From a virus: a DNA stretch of 20,736 nucleotides. The stretch is taken from the IMG/VR virus record IMGVR_UViG_3300026521_000411, positions 1-20,736 of that record; one strand, written 5' to 3'. Every line of letters starts with the position of its first letter. Within the stretch, counting starts at the first letter, position 1. Positions 7,712 through 15,600 of this stretch are shown piece after piece. The notes beneath the pieces were generated by a model. It saw nothing but the letters and a program-made list of their open reading frames with translations, had not been told where the DNA came from and searched no databases. The position numbers and the translations under genes were made by a program.

Positions 7712-8242
7712 TTAATCCTTTAGTTTCTTTTTAACCATTTCTTTCATTGAAACTTCACCTATATTTTTAACTTTAGTTCCTGGAATCTTTTCAAGAAGTT
7801 TCATATCTTTTAAACCCGATTTAGTTTCTGCTTCAGAAGTATAATAAACATCTATCACTTTACCATTTTTTGATAAAGTAGCTCTTTCTAAATAAAGTTC
7901 TTTTCCATTTATCACTGGTCGTTTAGATTCTATTCTTAATTTAAAATCGCTTGTTTTATCAAGCTCGTTGATATTTTGCTTAGATATATTTGTAATTTTT
8001 TTATGAACCGTTCCATTACCAACCATTTTCTGCCAACCATAATAATTTTTTAATTTAGAATCAAATTTTCTAATACGATGATTTTTAAAATACCAATCTG
8101 TTCTTTCGCAAGTACTTTTTGGTGGTAATTTATCAAATTCATTTTTAGGTATTTGAATTTCAAATCTTATTTCGTTATGTAGTTCGTCATTGATTTTAGA
8201 AGCTTCTTCTAAAATCAATTGTTTGTTAATTTTATAAATCAT
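7712..8242 (-). CDS. Unknown protein with the shared INK..ILEE leader
   Basis: The first 14 residues, MIYKINKQLILEEA, match the leader shared by several genes up to 12294. The rest of the 176 residues is unrelated to them. The body has a segment of Arg, Lys and aromatic residues (TDWYFKNHRIRKF, YYGWQKMVGNGTVHKK, about 48-82) and a C-terminal alpha/beta-looking part with EAETKSGLKDMKLLEK. I do not recognise a family. It could be an ADP-ribosyltransferase-like or nuclease-like effector, but no catalytic motif is clear. The start overlaps the endonuclease VII stop by 11 nt. The AAGGAAATT ribosome site lies within the last codons of that gene, as at the other leader genes. Confidence 0.75.
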   Translation of the reverse strand: MIYKINKQLILEEASKINDELHNEIRFEIQIPKNEFDKLPPKSTCERTDWYFKNHRIRKFDSKLKNYYGWQKMVGNGTVHKKITNISKQNINELDKTSDFKLRIESKRPVINGKELYLERATLSKNGKVIDVYYTSEAETKSGLKDMKLLEKIPGTKVKNIGEVSMKEMVKKKLKD

Positions 8243-8828
8243 TTAAAATTTCCTTTTTTGCTTTTCTTTGTCTTTGTCTTTCCGCTTTAGCCAGAGCTTT
8301 ATCCATTTCTAAATCTTTAATATCATCTAAAATTCTTTGCACTTCATCATTTAGGTAAGTAAATTTAGGTATCTTTTTTCTGCGGGGATATAATTCCAGA
8401 TAATATTTATTAATTTTATTCTGTTCTGATTTCTTAACTTTAATACGTTTTGGTTTTTCAGTATAATATACATAATTATAATTTAATTTTTTCGCTGGTG
8501 GTTCTTCCAAGTAATCAGCTAAGTTTCTTAAAAAATTTGGCAAAGATATACCATATCTTTGCATATTATATCTTTTCCAAACATTCGTTATTTTTCCTTC
8601 GATTGCGTTGGCATCGAAGGAAATGCACCCACGTATTAAACCCTTACCACCATTTTCCCAATTACTACAATTTTCTTTTTTTAATTTATGTTGGTGGTCA
8701 GCAACCGATTTTTCCAAAGGTATTTTAATATTTAATAGTGGACAGATACCATTTTGTTTATCGTACAATTCTTTTTTTATTAATTGTGTTTCTTTTTGAT
8801 TAGTATATATTATTTCTTGTGTTTTCAT
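8232..8828 (-). CDS. Recombination endonuclease VII-like Holliday junction nuclease
   Basis: Residues 20-105 match T4 endonuclease VII (gp49): L..KQNGICPLL, then A-D44-H45-Q-H47, G-L-I-R-G at 63-67, D-A-N74-A-I-E77-G, and LPNFLRNLADYL. The His-Me-type catalytic set (D44, H45, H47, N74, E77) is present. The four structural zinc cysteines of T4 endoVII are not: the CPxC pair is C29-P-L-L, and the second CxxC before N74 is S-F-D-A. C68 is three residues out of register. The family resolves branched DNA before packaging. At 198 residues it is longer than T4 gp49 (157), with a Lys/Arg-rich tail. It sits in the accessory gene run with an 11-nt overlap to the next gene. Confidence 0.82.
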   Translation of the reverse strand: MKTQEIIYTNQKETQLIKKELYDKQNGICPLLNIKIPLEKSVADHQHKLKKENCSNWENGGKGLIRGCISFDANAIEGKITNVWKRYNMQRYGISLPNFLRNLADYLEEPPAKKLNYNYVYYTEKPKRIKVKKSEQNKINKYYLELYPRRKKIPKFTYLNDEVQRILDDIKDLEMDKALAKAERQRQRKAKKEILNDL

Positions 8829-8854
8829 TTTATTTAAATTCCGTTTCTATATGA

Positions 8855-9175
8855 TTATGTGTAAATTGTTCTTGCTATTGGATTTAGTGTACCATTGGCT
8901 TTCGCTAAAGCTAAATCACGTTGATGTATTTTATCAAATTTTGCGTTTAAAGCTTGTCCTTCTGGAGTCATTTTAGATAAATATGCCGTTGATCCTAATA
9001 GTCCGGCTGTTGCTCCAACTCCTGCTGCGGCTGGAGCATAATCGTCGTTACCGCTATAAAAAGCAGTTCCGGCTCCAATAGCTGCACCAATAGGGATAGA
9101 AGCGAGTTGCCCAAGAGTTTGTAACTTAGTGTATGTTTCTTCTAAAATTACCTTTTTATTTATTTCCAATTTCAT
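8855..9175 (-). CDS. Glycine-zipper protein with the shared INK..ILEE leader
   Basis: This 106-residue protein has leader residues MKLEINKKVILEET. Residues 26-66 are a small-residue-rich hydrophobic stretch (SIPIGAAIGAGTAFYSG and AAAGVGATAGLLGSTAYL) typical of glycine zippers, which form tightly packed helical hairpins in membranes. The remainder is short and charged (DKIHQRDLALAKANG). It may insert into the host membrane, for example during DNA entry, but that is inference. The ribosome binding site is AAGGTT upstream of ATG 9175. It lies between CheY and endonuclease VII. Confidence 0.78.
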   Translation of the reverse strand: MKLEINKKVILEETYTKLQTLGQLASIPIGAAIGAGTAFYSGNDDYAPAAAGVGATAGLLGSTAYLSKMTPEGQALNAKFDKIHQRDLALAKANGTLNPIARTIYT

Positions 9176-9196
9176 TTTATAACCTTTTTATTTTTA

Positions 9197-9610
9197 TTAA
9201 TTTATTATAGTTTGTAATTTGTTTGATAAAGTATTCGCATCGAATGGTTTGATTATATAGTTATTAACTCCTGCTTTAAGAGCTTGTATTACTGAAGTTT
9301 TACCACCTTCAGTAGTTATCATAATAATTGGAGTATCTTTGTATTGATCGGATTTACGGATTAATTTTACTAATTCTAAACCATTTCTATTCGGCATATT
9401 CCAATCTGTCATTATAATATCATAATGAATTTCTTCTCCACTTTCTAAATCTAATTGAGGGTTTTGTAATAAATCCCAAGCTTCGACACCATCTAAAGCA
9501 GTATCAATATTTTCTTTTGGGATTCCTACACGAATTAAAGAATTTGTAATAATTCTAAGCATCGTTTTAGAATCATCCACTACCAGAACTTTTAATTTGT
9601 CTTTATTCAT
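9197..9610 (-). CDS. CheY-like single-domain response regulator
   Basis: This 137-residue receiver domain alone has the acidic pair D12-D13, the phosphoacceptor D69 in MTDWNMPNRNGLELVKLIR, T99 in ITTEGGK, Y118 and K121 in VNNYIIKPF. This core is strikingly close to chemotaxis CheY of Helicobacter and Campylobacter. It differs by an insertion before D69 (DLESGEEIHYD). All residues needed for phosphorylation and switching are present, so it may compete with or mimic host CheY at the flagellar motor. Its ATG overlaps the stop of the TraB/ChaN-like gene (ATGA). It lacks the neighbours' N-terminal leader, so it is probably made in the infected cell. Confidence 0.93.
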   Translation of the reverse strand: MNKDKLKVLVVDDSKTMLRIITNSLIRVGIPKENIDTALDGVEAWDLLQNPQLDLESGEEIHYDIIMTDWNMPNRNGLELVKLIRKSDQYKDTPIIMITTEGGKTSVIQALKAGVNNYIIKPFDANTLSNKLQTIIN

Positions 9611-10053
9611 TTAATTTCCTTGTATTTGCTTCTAATAATTTTAGCTCCAGTATTTTTTAAAAAAGTATTTAAATCATGATTTCCAAAATATTCATTGGTT
9701 TCCCTAATGTGAGCATCTCCAAGAACAATAACTATATTTTTATATTTATTTAAATATTTTTGAATAGTTTCTTTCATTTCTTTTTCTCGAATTTTAAATT
9801 GTTTTTTAAGATCCTTTGGATACTTTTTACCAATTTTATTTGAAGGTTCTAAAGGAACTACTTTAAATTTCTTTTTTAATTCTGGTTCTTCAAAATCGAG
9901 TTCGTGAATTATTAGATCAGGTTTTAAAGAAATAACTTTATTACGTATTTCTTTCACTTCATCTGGTTTAAAATGAGCTTCTCCAAATACTGTAATTTTT
10001 TTAGAATTAAAAACTTCTTCTAAAATTACCTCTTTATTTATATTTAAAGTCAT
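9607..10053 (-). CDS. TraB/ChaN-like protein with the shared INK..ILEE leader
   Basis: After leader MTLNINKEVILEEV, the body (residues 19-148) shows ITVFGEAHFKPDEV (GEAH 24-27), LIIHELDF, an R-E-K-E-M-K-E-T-I helix at 89-97 and IVIVLGDAHIRETN (GDAH 112-115). The paired G-E/D-A-H motifs, an R...M helix and the small alpha/beta core match the TraB/TIKI/ChaN superfamily, which includes heme-binding lipoproteins, metalloprotease-like proteins and pheromone-inactivation proteins. The substrate is unknown. At 148 residues it is a minimal version. Start and stop both overlap neighbours by ATGA. The 3' end, encoding KYKEIK, contains the AAGGAAATTAAATGA translation start site of CheY. Confidence 0.75.
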   Translation of the reverse strand: MTLNINKEVILEEVFNSKKITVFGEAHFKPDEVKEIRNKVISLKPDLIIHELDFEEPELKKKFKVVPLEPSNKIGKKYPKDLKKQFKIREKEMKETIQKYLNKYKNIVIVLGDAHIRETNEYFGNHDLNTFLKNTGAKIIRSKYKEIK

Positions 10054-10685
10054 TTAATTTCCTTTAAAAATTCTCTTAATCTATTATTTATTTCTTTAGT
10101 TTTTCGTATTTCTATATTATTATCCGAAACTAATGTTTTATTTTCTGGATGGTTTTGTAAATATTCGTTTGCTTCTTTTACTGCATCCCTAACGGCTGGA
10201 TGTACATTTGGATGTTTCCAATAATTTAAATCTTTTGCATGATCTGCTAATAATGATCCAGGAAAAATTGTTCCATTATCTGAATTTACTGCGACTGTAG
10301 CTTTCTGCACCCAACCAGTCCCTGGTCTTAAACCACCTTGTACTCGATATATATTATCTTCTGGACGGGCGTTTGGATCATCCATTAATGCTCGTCTGTA
10401 TCTATATTCATCTAATTTTGCTTGAGAAAATATCCCAGTATCATTTTTTGGATGAGTTCCCTGTAAATGTATACCCGTAGTTGGGAAAAGTTTTCCCTGA
10501 CTAACACTATGATATAAAGGTACTTTATAATTAATAATATTATTATTGTTATCATAACATGTTCCAGAAACGCAATATATATGTCTGGAATCATTATTAT
10601 CATTTGGCGTAGTACTTCCGATATATTTAATACCAGTTAAAGCCATTTCTTCTAAAAGTACTTCTTTATTTATATTTAGTGTCAT
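10050..10685 (-). CDS. Unknown protein with the shared INK..LLEE leader
   Basis: This 211-residue protein begins MTLNINKEVLLEEM, almost identical to its downstream neighbour's leader (MTLNINKEVILEEV). The two then diverge completely. The body has two Cys (IYCVSGTCYD, residues 36-45), a Gly/His-rich region (TTGIHLQGTHPKNDTG), YRYRRALMDDPNARPEDNIYRVQGGLRPGTGW and a C-terminal helical segment. It looks like a globular enzyme, but I do not recognise it. An ADP-ribosyltransferase- or RES-type fold is conceivable from the YR..R and YRVQGG strings; that is speculation. ATGA overlap with the next gene; TAA-ATG junction with the previous one. Confidence 0.72.
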   Translation of the reverse strand: MTLNINKEVLLEEMALTGIKYIGSTTPNDNNDSRHIYCVSGTCYDNNNNIINYKVPLYHSVSQGKLFPTTGIHLQGTHPKNDTGIFSQAKLDEYRYRRALMDDPNARPEDNIYRVQGGLRPGTGWVQKATVAVNSDNGTIFPGSLLADHAKDLNYWKHPNVHPAVRDAVKEANEYLQNHPENKTLVSDNNIEIRKTKEINNRLREFLKEIK

Positions 10686-11093
10686 TTAATTTCCTTGTAT
10701 TTCTTTAATTAATTCTTTTTTCATTTTTGAAGTTATCGTCCAATGATTTTTTAAACTATTTCCAGTCATTATTGATGATGAAGTTTTATCTAAAGGATTT
10801 TTTAAAGAAATATCTACTTTTTCAGAAGAATTACAACCAATACCAATATATTTATTATTTTTATTAAAAAATTTTTTTAAATAAGGTTTATATCCACATC
10901 CTCTAGAAAATCCAATAATTATATCATTTTTAGATTTTATAAGTTTTGCTATTGGTTCCGAATTTCCATCCGATTCAACCTCTTTATAATTACCATGTTT
11001 TGAAATAATTTCTTTAAGTTCTTTATAAAATATTTTTGTTTCTGGATTAATTTTATATTTTGGATTACCTTTTATTAAAATAATATTTTTCAT
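10686..11093 (-). CDS. Small serine-hydrolase-like protein
   Basis: This 135-residue protein has an alpha/beta layout. The N-terminal strand MKNIILIKGN is followed by a nucleophile-elbow motif IIIGFSRGC (S63 in G-x-S-x-G) and a late LKNHW (H117) at the place of a catalytic histidine. A partner acid could be D102. It is much shorter than normal alpha/beta-hydrolases and resembles a stripped-down version of the YqiA-like protein at 6853. No leader is present. Its C-terminus EIQGN is encoded by the same DNA string (ACAAGGAAATTAAATG) that encodes KEIK in other genes, in a different frame, because that string is the next gene's ribosome site and start. Confidence 0.65.
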   Translation of the reverse strand: MKNIILIKGNPKYKINPETKIFYKELKEIISKHGNYKEVESDGNSEPIAKLIKSKNDIIIGFSRGCGYKPYLKKFFNKNNKYIGIGCNSSEKVDISLKNPLDKTSSSIMTGNSLKNHWTITSKMKKELIKEIQGN

Positions 11094-11097
11094 CTTC

Positions 11098-11535
11098 TTA
11101 TCCAGTACTGTCTATAAAATTAATTACAGATTGAGGTATCTTATCAAAACTATCATAACTTTTAGAACGAGCTCTATGTGTAGTTATAAAGAACTTTCCT
11201 GTTGGTTTACCTCGAAATAGTTCTTCTTTACAACTAAACCCTTTCTTTTCTTTAATACCTTTACATGGTACATTCTGAGACTTTTCTGGTTTACTTTCGG
11301 AAGCTTCTGTAAAATATTTTTTAGATTTGTATGCTCCAGCAGCTGAACCAAGCGTTGCTCCTACAGCGGCTCCACCAAAAGGATTACCAAGTACTTCACC
11401 AGTTAATGCTCCAATAGTACCACCAGCTATAGTAGTTCCAAGAGTTAGTCCAAGAGCCTTTCCTTGAGCATTTGGATCTTTTAGATTATCAATATACTCT
11501 AAAAAATCTTTTTTATTTAATATAATTTTTGCCAT
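11098..11535 (-). CDS. Glycine-zipper protein with a variant leader
   Basis: This 145-residue protein starts MAKIILNKKDFLEYI, which fits the neighbours' leader with one extra residue (xNKKxFLE). Residues 25-68 are a long glycine zipper (LGLTLGTTIAGGTIGALTGEVLG and GGAAVGATLGSAAGAY), predicting a membrane-active helical hairpin. The C-terminal half is soluble, with two Cys (VPCKGIKEKKGFSCKEELF) and a positively charged FFITTHRARSKSYDSF segment. A phage internal or ejection protein is plausible. On the minus strand a TATAAATA box lies 33 nt upstream of its ATG, so it may start its own transcript. Confidence 0.75.
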   Translation of the reverse strand: MAKIILNKKDFLEYIDNLKDPNAQGKALGLTLGTTIAGGTIGALTGEVLGNPFGGAAVGATLGSAAGAYKSKKYFTEASESKPEKSQNVPCKGIKEKKGFSCKEELFRGKPTGKFFITTHRARSKSYDSFDKIPQSVINFIDSTG

Positions 11536-11566
11536 ATTTTTTTCCTATTTGTATATTACTTATATA

Positions 11567-11998
11567 TTATTTATATATACTATCTTTTTCACCAATTACT
11601 TTTTTATGAAGATTTGGTAAATATTTATTAGCTTTATCCGATGTGTACCAAGCAGTAGCAATTGCTGGAACAGCTGCCGCTAACTTAGAACTATCACTAT
11701 CTATATCTATATCGAAACCATTATCTTGAGCAAGACTTTGAGCACCACGAGCAGCCCCATATACCAAACCACCTAAAGTTAATTTAGTTAAAGCTTGTGT
11801 TCCCATACGTAATCCAAGATCTTGAGCAATTGCTATATCATCTTTTCGGTATTTTGGTTTTAAAGTTCCTAAATCACTATAACTTTTTACAGCAAATGTT
11901 GGTAAAGGACTTTCATGAAATCCTTTATTAACACCTACCATAAAACCAGAACTTTCGAGAAGTTCGGTAATCTCTTTTTTATTTATATTTATTTTCAT
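11567..11998 (-). CDS. Small-residue-rich hydrophobic protein with leader MKININKKEITELLE
   Basis: The 143-residue product has the leader MKININKKEITELLES, identical over 15 residues to the next upstream gene's corrected start. Residues 59-83 (AQDLGLRMGTQALTKLTLGGLVYGAARGA) and 103-117 (AAAVPAIATAW) are hydrophobic and rich in Gly/Ala, resembling a degenerate glycine zipper. An acidic DIDIDSDSS lies between. Its ATG overlaps the previous gene's TGA (ATGA), indicating coupling. No enzyme motif is visible. Possible membrane-interacting virion protein. Confidence 0.72.
   Translation of the reverse strand: MKININKKEITELLESSGFMVGVNKGFHESPLPTFAVKSYSDLGTLKPKYRKDDIAIAQDLGLRMGTQALTKLTLGGLVYGAARGAQSLAQDNGFDIDIDSDSSKLAAAVPAIATAWYTSDKANKYLPNLHKKVIGEKDSIYK
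11568..11575 (-). promoter_or_regulatory. Candidate TATAAATA box before the 11098-11535 gene
   Basis: On the minus strand the octamer overlaps the 3' end of the upstream gene and stands 33 nt before ATG 11535, in a gap that is otherwise A/T-rich with TATATAAG. It is supported only by position and recurrence. Confidence 0.3.
11961..11998 (-). repeat. 38-nt direct repeat, copy 1 (leader-coding DNA)
   Basis: These 38 bases are identical to 12257-12294. On the minus strand both copies run from the ATG through codons for MKININKKEITEL. The neighbouring sequences differ at once outside the repeat, so this is a copied leader module and not a whole-gene duplication. Confidence 0.9.
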
Positions 11999-12294
11999 AA
12001 TTTATTCCATCCATCTTTAACCCAATCATGTTTTGTCGAAATTCCATTCTTATGTTCCCATTTTCTAAATTCTTTATTTAATATAGTTACCGGATCATTA
12101 ATTTTTTTTAATTTATTTGAATAAAATGATCCTCCACCGAGAGGATGATTTTTAGAAGAAGCTACTATAATTAAAGAATCAGCTAATTTATCTTTAATAA
12201 GATTTTCCCCAAAGTTCGTTAAAGCTTTGGATAATTTTGGAATTTCGTTTTCAAGGAGTTCGGTAATCTCTTTTTTATTTATATTTATTTTCAT
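11995..12294 (-). CDS. Small unknown protein with leader MKININKKEITELLE
   Basis: The frame is open from 12324, but I place the start at ATG 12294. That codon is preceded by AAAGG at the right spacing, and from it the product begins MKININKKEITELLEN, the shared leader. The upstream ten residues would overlap the previous gene further and have no ribosome site. The 99-residue body includes ADSLIIVASSKNHPLGGGSFYSN and KWEHKNGISTKHDWVKDGWNKL, with His and Trp residues near the C-terminus. I do not recognise a family. It overlaps the upstream gene by 20 nt and the downstream one by ATGA. Confidence 0.72.
   Translation of the reverse strand: MKININKKEITELLENEIPKLSKALTNFGENLIKDKLADSLIIVASSKNHPLGGGSFYSNKLKKINDPVTILNKEFRKWEHKNGISTKHDWVKDGWNKL
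12257..12294 (-). repeat. 38-nt direct repeat, copy 2 (leader-coding DNA)
   Basis: This is the second exact copy of the segment at 11961-11998, again beginning at an ATG on the minus strand. Confidence 0.9.
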
Positions 12295-12622
12295 GGAAAG
12301 CCTTTGTACGTTGTTTTGATTCATTTAACATATTTTCTCTAGAAAGAGTTTCTAAACTCTTTCTTTCCATTAATGGAATAATATCTAAATTTGGCCTTTC
12401 TAAAGAATATTTTTGTAATTTGGAAAATGATATTCTTTTTAATCTAAATTTTTCTTTTTTAGAATTAATTTTGTTATTTATATAATCACTACCGTAATTT
12501 AATTCGAATACTATTTCTAACTCTTCTTCTAAACTTCTATTGTTAGAGTACTTATCTAAATCTAAAATATCTTCTTTATTTGCCATTTTTAACATAAATA
12601 CTAAATCGTCATTTGTATACAT
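12275..12622 (-). CDS. Hypothetical protein downstream of RNA polymerase beta
   Basis: This 115-residue charged protein has no family I recognise. It is acidic at the N-terminus (NDDLVFMLKMANKEDILDLDKY, EEELEIVFEL) and basic in the middle (NSKKEKFRLKRISFSKLQKY), with a helical tail. It begins MYTNDD after a good AAAGGAAG ribosome site, 16 nt downstream of the beta gene stop, so it is co-transcribed with it. It has no leader motif. Its 3' end overlaps the next gene by 20 nt. It could be an RNA polymerase accessory factor by position only. Confidence 0.7.
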   Translation of the reverse strand: MYTNDDLVFMLKMANKEDILDLDKYSNNRSLEEELEIVFELNYGSDYINNKINSKKEKFRLKRISFSKLQKYSLERPNLDIIPLMERKSLETLSRENMLNESKQRTKAFHENKYK

Positions 12623-12638
12623 TATCTTCCTTTAATTT

Positions 12639-15600
12639 TTATAAGTTTGGTTTTAACATAGCACCGTAAAAATACGTTTCTATAAGTTTTTTAGCTTTAG
12701 ATAATTTTTCTGTTTCTTCATCTAATTCTAATTCATCTTGACTAGGAGCTTTACCAGTTCTTAAAATACTATTATTTAATTTATTAGTAGCTGCTGCATT
12801 ATCTGATTTTAGAAAATGCAATTCTTTTAATAAATGGGTACTTTTTTTATAACTTAAACCAAACATATCATATAACCCAACCCGAACTGCTCCATTACCT
12901 TCTTTAGTACCAGAACGTCCTTGTCCGGTTATAGCAGATTTTTTAATATTTACAGAACCACGAACATTAGCCATAAATTGAGGAATATGTTCCAATAATG
13001 CAATTGGTGCTATACCCACAGGTACTTCTCTTTCCGAAACCGTCCCATCTTCTTCGTTAATAATTACTTTTTCGTTTAATGGTATTTTTAAAAACTCAGC
13101 TGCTTTTTTAATATCTTCCATTTTTAAATGATTTTTAAATGGCGTTATTAATAATGGAAATGCTGGTTTTTGCAAAGGATCCGATTGTTTAACCATATTA
13201 ATAATTTCTTTTGGGGATTTTTTAAAATATTCCTTAATGTATGAAATTAATTCCCCATCATCTGTTTTATCGAGAAAATATAAGGTTTCCAATAATAATT
13301 TTTCCGCTTCTTTTAATCTAGAACTTTCTATAAGTTCTTTTAATTTTTTATTTAAAAAATATATAATCTTTCCAGTATACATACTAAGAATTACAGAAAT
13401 ATTTTTACGGGATATATTTGAAATAGGAGTTGGTAAAAATTCAATTTTTAATCCAGTTTTTTCTGCGATTGGTTCTTTTCCTTCTGGAATCATATATTGA
13501 ACCGTTCCTTTACCACCAGAACTTCCAAGTAATGTAAATTTAGAACCATTTTGAATAGGGTTTGGATATTCAATATACATTTCTATAATCGTTCCATCAA
13601 ATACATCATTATTTAATTTGTGTCCACCAACTACGGCAGATTTAAGATTATTTATTTGATCTTGACAATCCATCTGTTTTACTGGATCTAATAATTCTTT
13701 ACAATTTTTAATTTTTTTCTGTAATTCTTTATTAAGCAATTTCCATTCGCTTAGTAATCTTGAATCAATACTTTGTGAATTAATTAAAATATTAACTGTT
13801 TTAATTTTTCCACCTGGAGAATTATATCTAATATTACCATTATGAAAATTACGACCAATACTCACATCAAAACCATCGGTAGCTTCCCCATCCATTCCTT
13901 CGGTTGCTTCCTGAACTAAAGCTTCGACTGATTCATTACCTCTAGTACTAGAATATTCTATTAATACGTCACCTGGTTTAGTTTCTTGACCAACTTTTAT
14001 TTTATATTCTAAAATATTTGATTCTCTATCAATAGGAATTAAAATACGTTTTAATAAAGTATTTTTAAATTTTTTTCCTATACTTTCTGAAACTGCCCAA
14101 CCATCCTCGTAGTTCATACCACGATAAGACATTAAAGCAATTACTAGATTTTTACCAACTGCTAACTTACCAGTTTTTAAAGAAGATGTTGTAGCAAGTA
14201 CCTGACCTTTTCTAACTTTTTCGCCGTTCTTTACTAAAGGAGTTAATTTAAGTGGTAAGTAAACACCACGTGAAGTTCTAGACATTACATCATCTAAATT
14301 AAAATAATCCTTTGCTCCGGATTTATATAATAATTCCATTTCGTGATCTAATTTAACTACTTTACCATCTTCTTTAGCCTTAATAGCAAATCTATCCGAA
14401 ACTAGATGTGGTATAATAGCTTCCATACCAGTTTGTATTAGAGGTTCGTCTGGAGATTCTATCTGAGTGAATTGAGAAACTTGCTGGTTACCCATAATAC
14501 GTCTGGTTGTATCATCGTACTCAAAGAATGGACTAAGACTATCAGTGGCACTAAGTAAATCCAAACCATTAATATCATTGTCGAATTTCCTTACTAAAAT
14601 ATTTCCAAATCTATCTTTAATAATAGCTTTATTACTAAGAGTTTGATTAAGACCAATCCCACCATATTCATTCGTGGTTGTTGGAGAAATGGTTCCAAAA
14701 TATGATTTATTTAAATCTCTTCTTTGTAAACTAATCTGATCCTGTTTAGGATTTCCAACACCAGCCTTGGTAATTTTATTACTGAGGGTTAATTCCGCTA
14801 ATGGATTAATATTTTGAGAATATTGTAGCATACCTGAAGATTGTAATTCTTTAGCAATAAAATTTTTATCAATATCTAATTTAATATTGTATTGGCCTTT
14901 GTTGTTTTTCATTTTTCCAATACCTTGCATTAAAACTTTATATGCAAGATGAGTAATACTTTCCGACATCCGAATTCTTAAATTACTTAAATCGGATATA
15001 TCTTGGATTTTTCCATTTAATAATTTATCTGGCATAAAACTACCAAATACTTCTAGAAAATCGCTTGGATCCCCTTCGCCTTCTAAAACTTTTTTCGTGG
15101 TTATATCAATAAAACTAGTTTTAGCATTTTTTAAATTTAAGTATTTGCTTAATGAATAATACTTCGTAAAATATTTCTCCATTGTTTTTGGATTATCCAA
15201 TTCTTTAAAATCTAAAAGTTCGTTTGAAAATAATCTTGACGCTTCTTTTCGAATACCATTTATTAAATACTCTTCGAATATATTTTTAGTATATATATTT
15301 AAAAATCCTCTTTTATCATTCTGTTTTATTTTTACGCTTAAAAAAGCGCTTGTATCTTTAGTTCTAGAAACACTGTGTTTTATTTTATAATGGTTCAAAG
15401 ATCCAATGATACCCTTGTGTATAAATAATAAAAGAATAAGTGGAAAATTACTAGCAAACATACGTAAATTAAAATAAATAACGCTGGTTTTATTTTTAGT
15501 ATCTAATCTAGAATTTCCAGATATATTATTATATAATCCAATTAAAAAAGTATTTAAATGTTTTTTTGGAAAAACTTTTATATCATCTTGTGAATAATAA

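Noticed and set aside
8450-8799. Two plus-strand open frames within the endonuclease VII gene
   Set aside because: They are antisense overlaps with low-complexity composition; the minus-strand protein carries the family motifs.
12295-12324. Ten extra N-terminal residues for the 11995 gene (start at 12324)
   Set aside because: The internal ATG at 12294 has the ribosome site and begins the shared leader; the longer form has neither.
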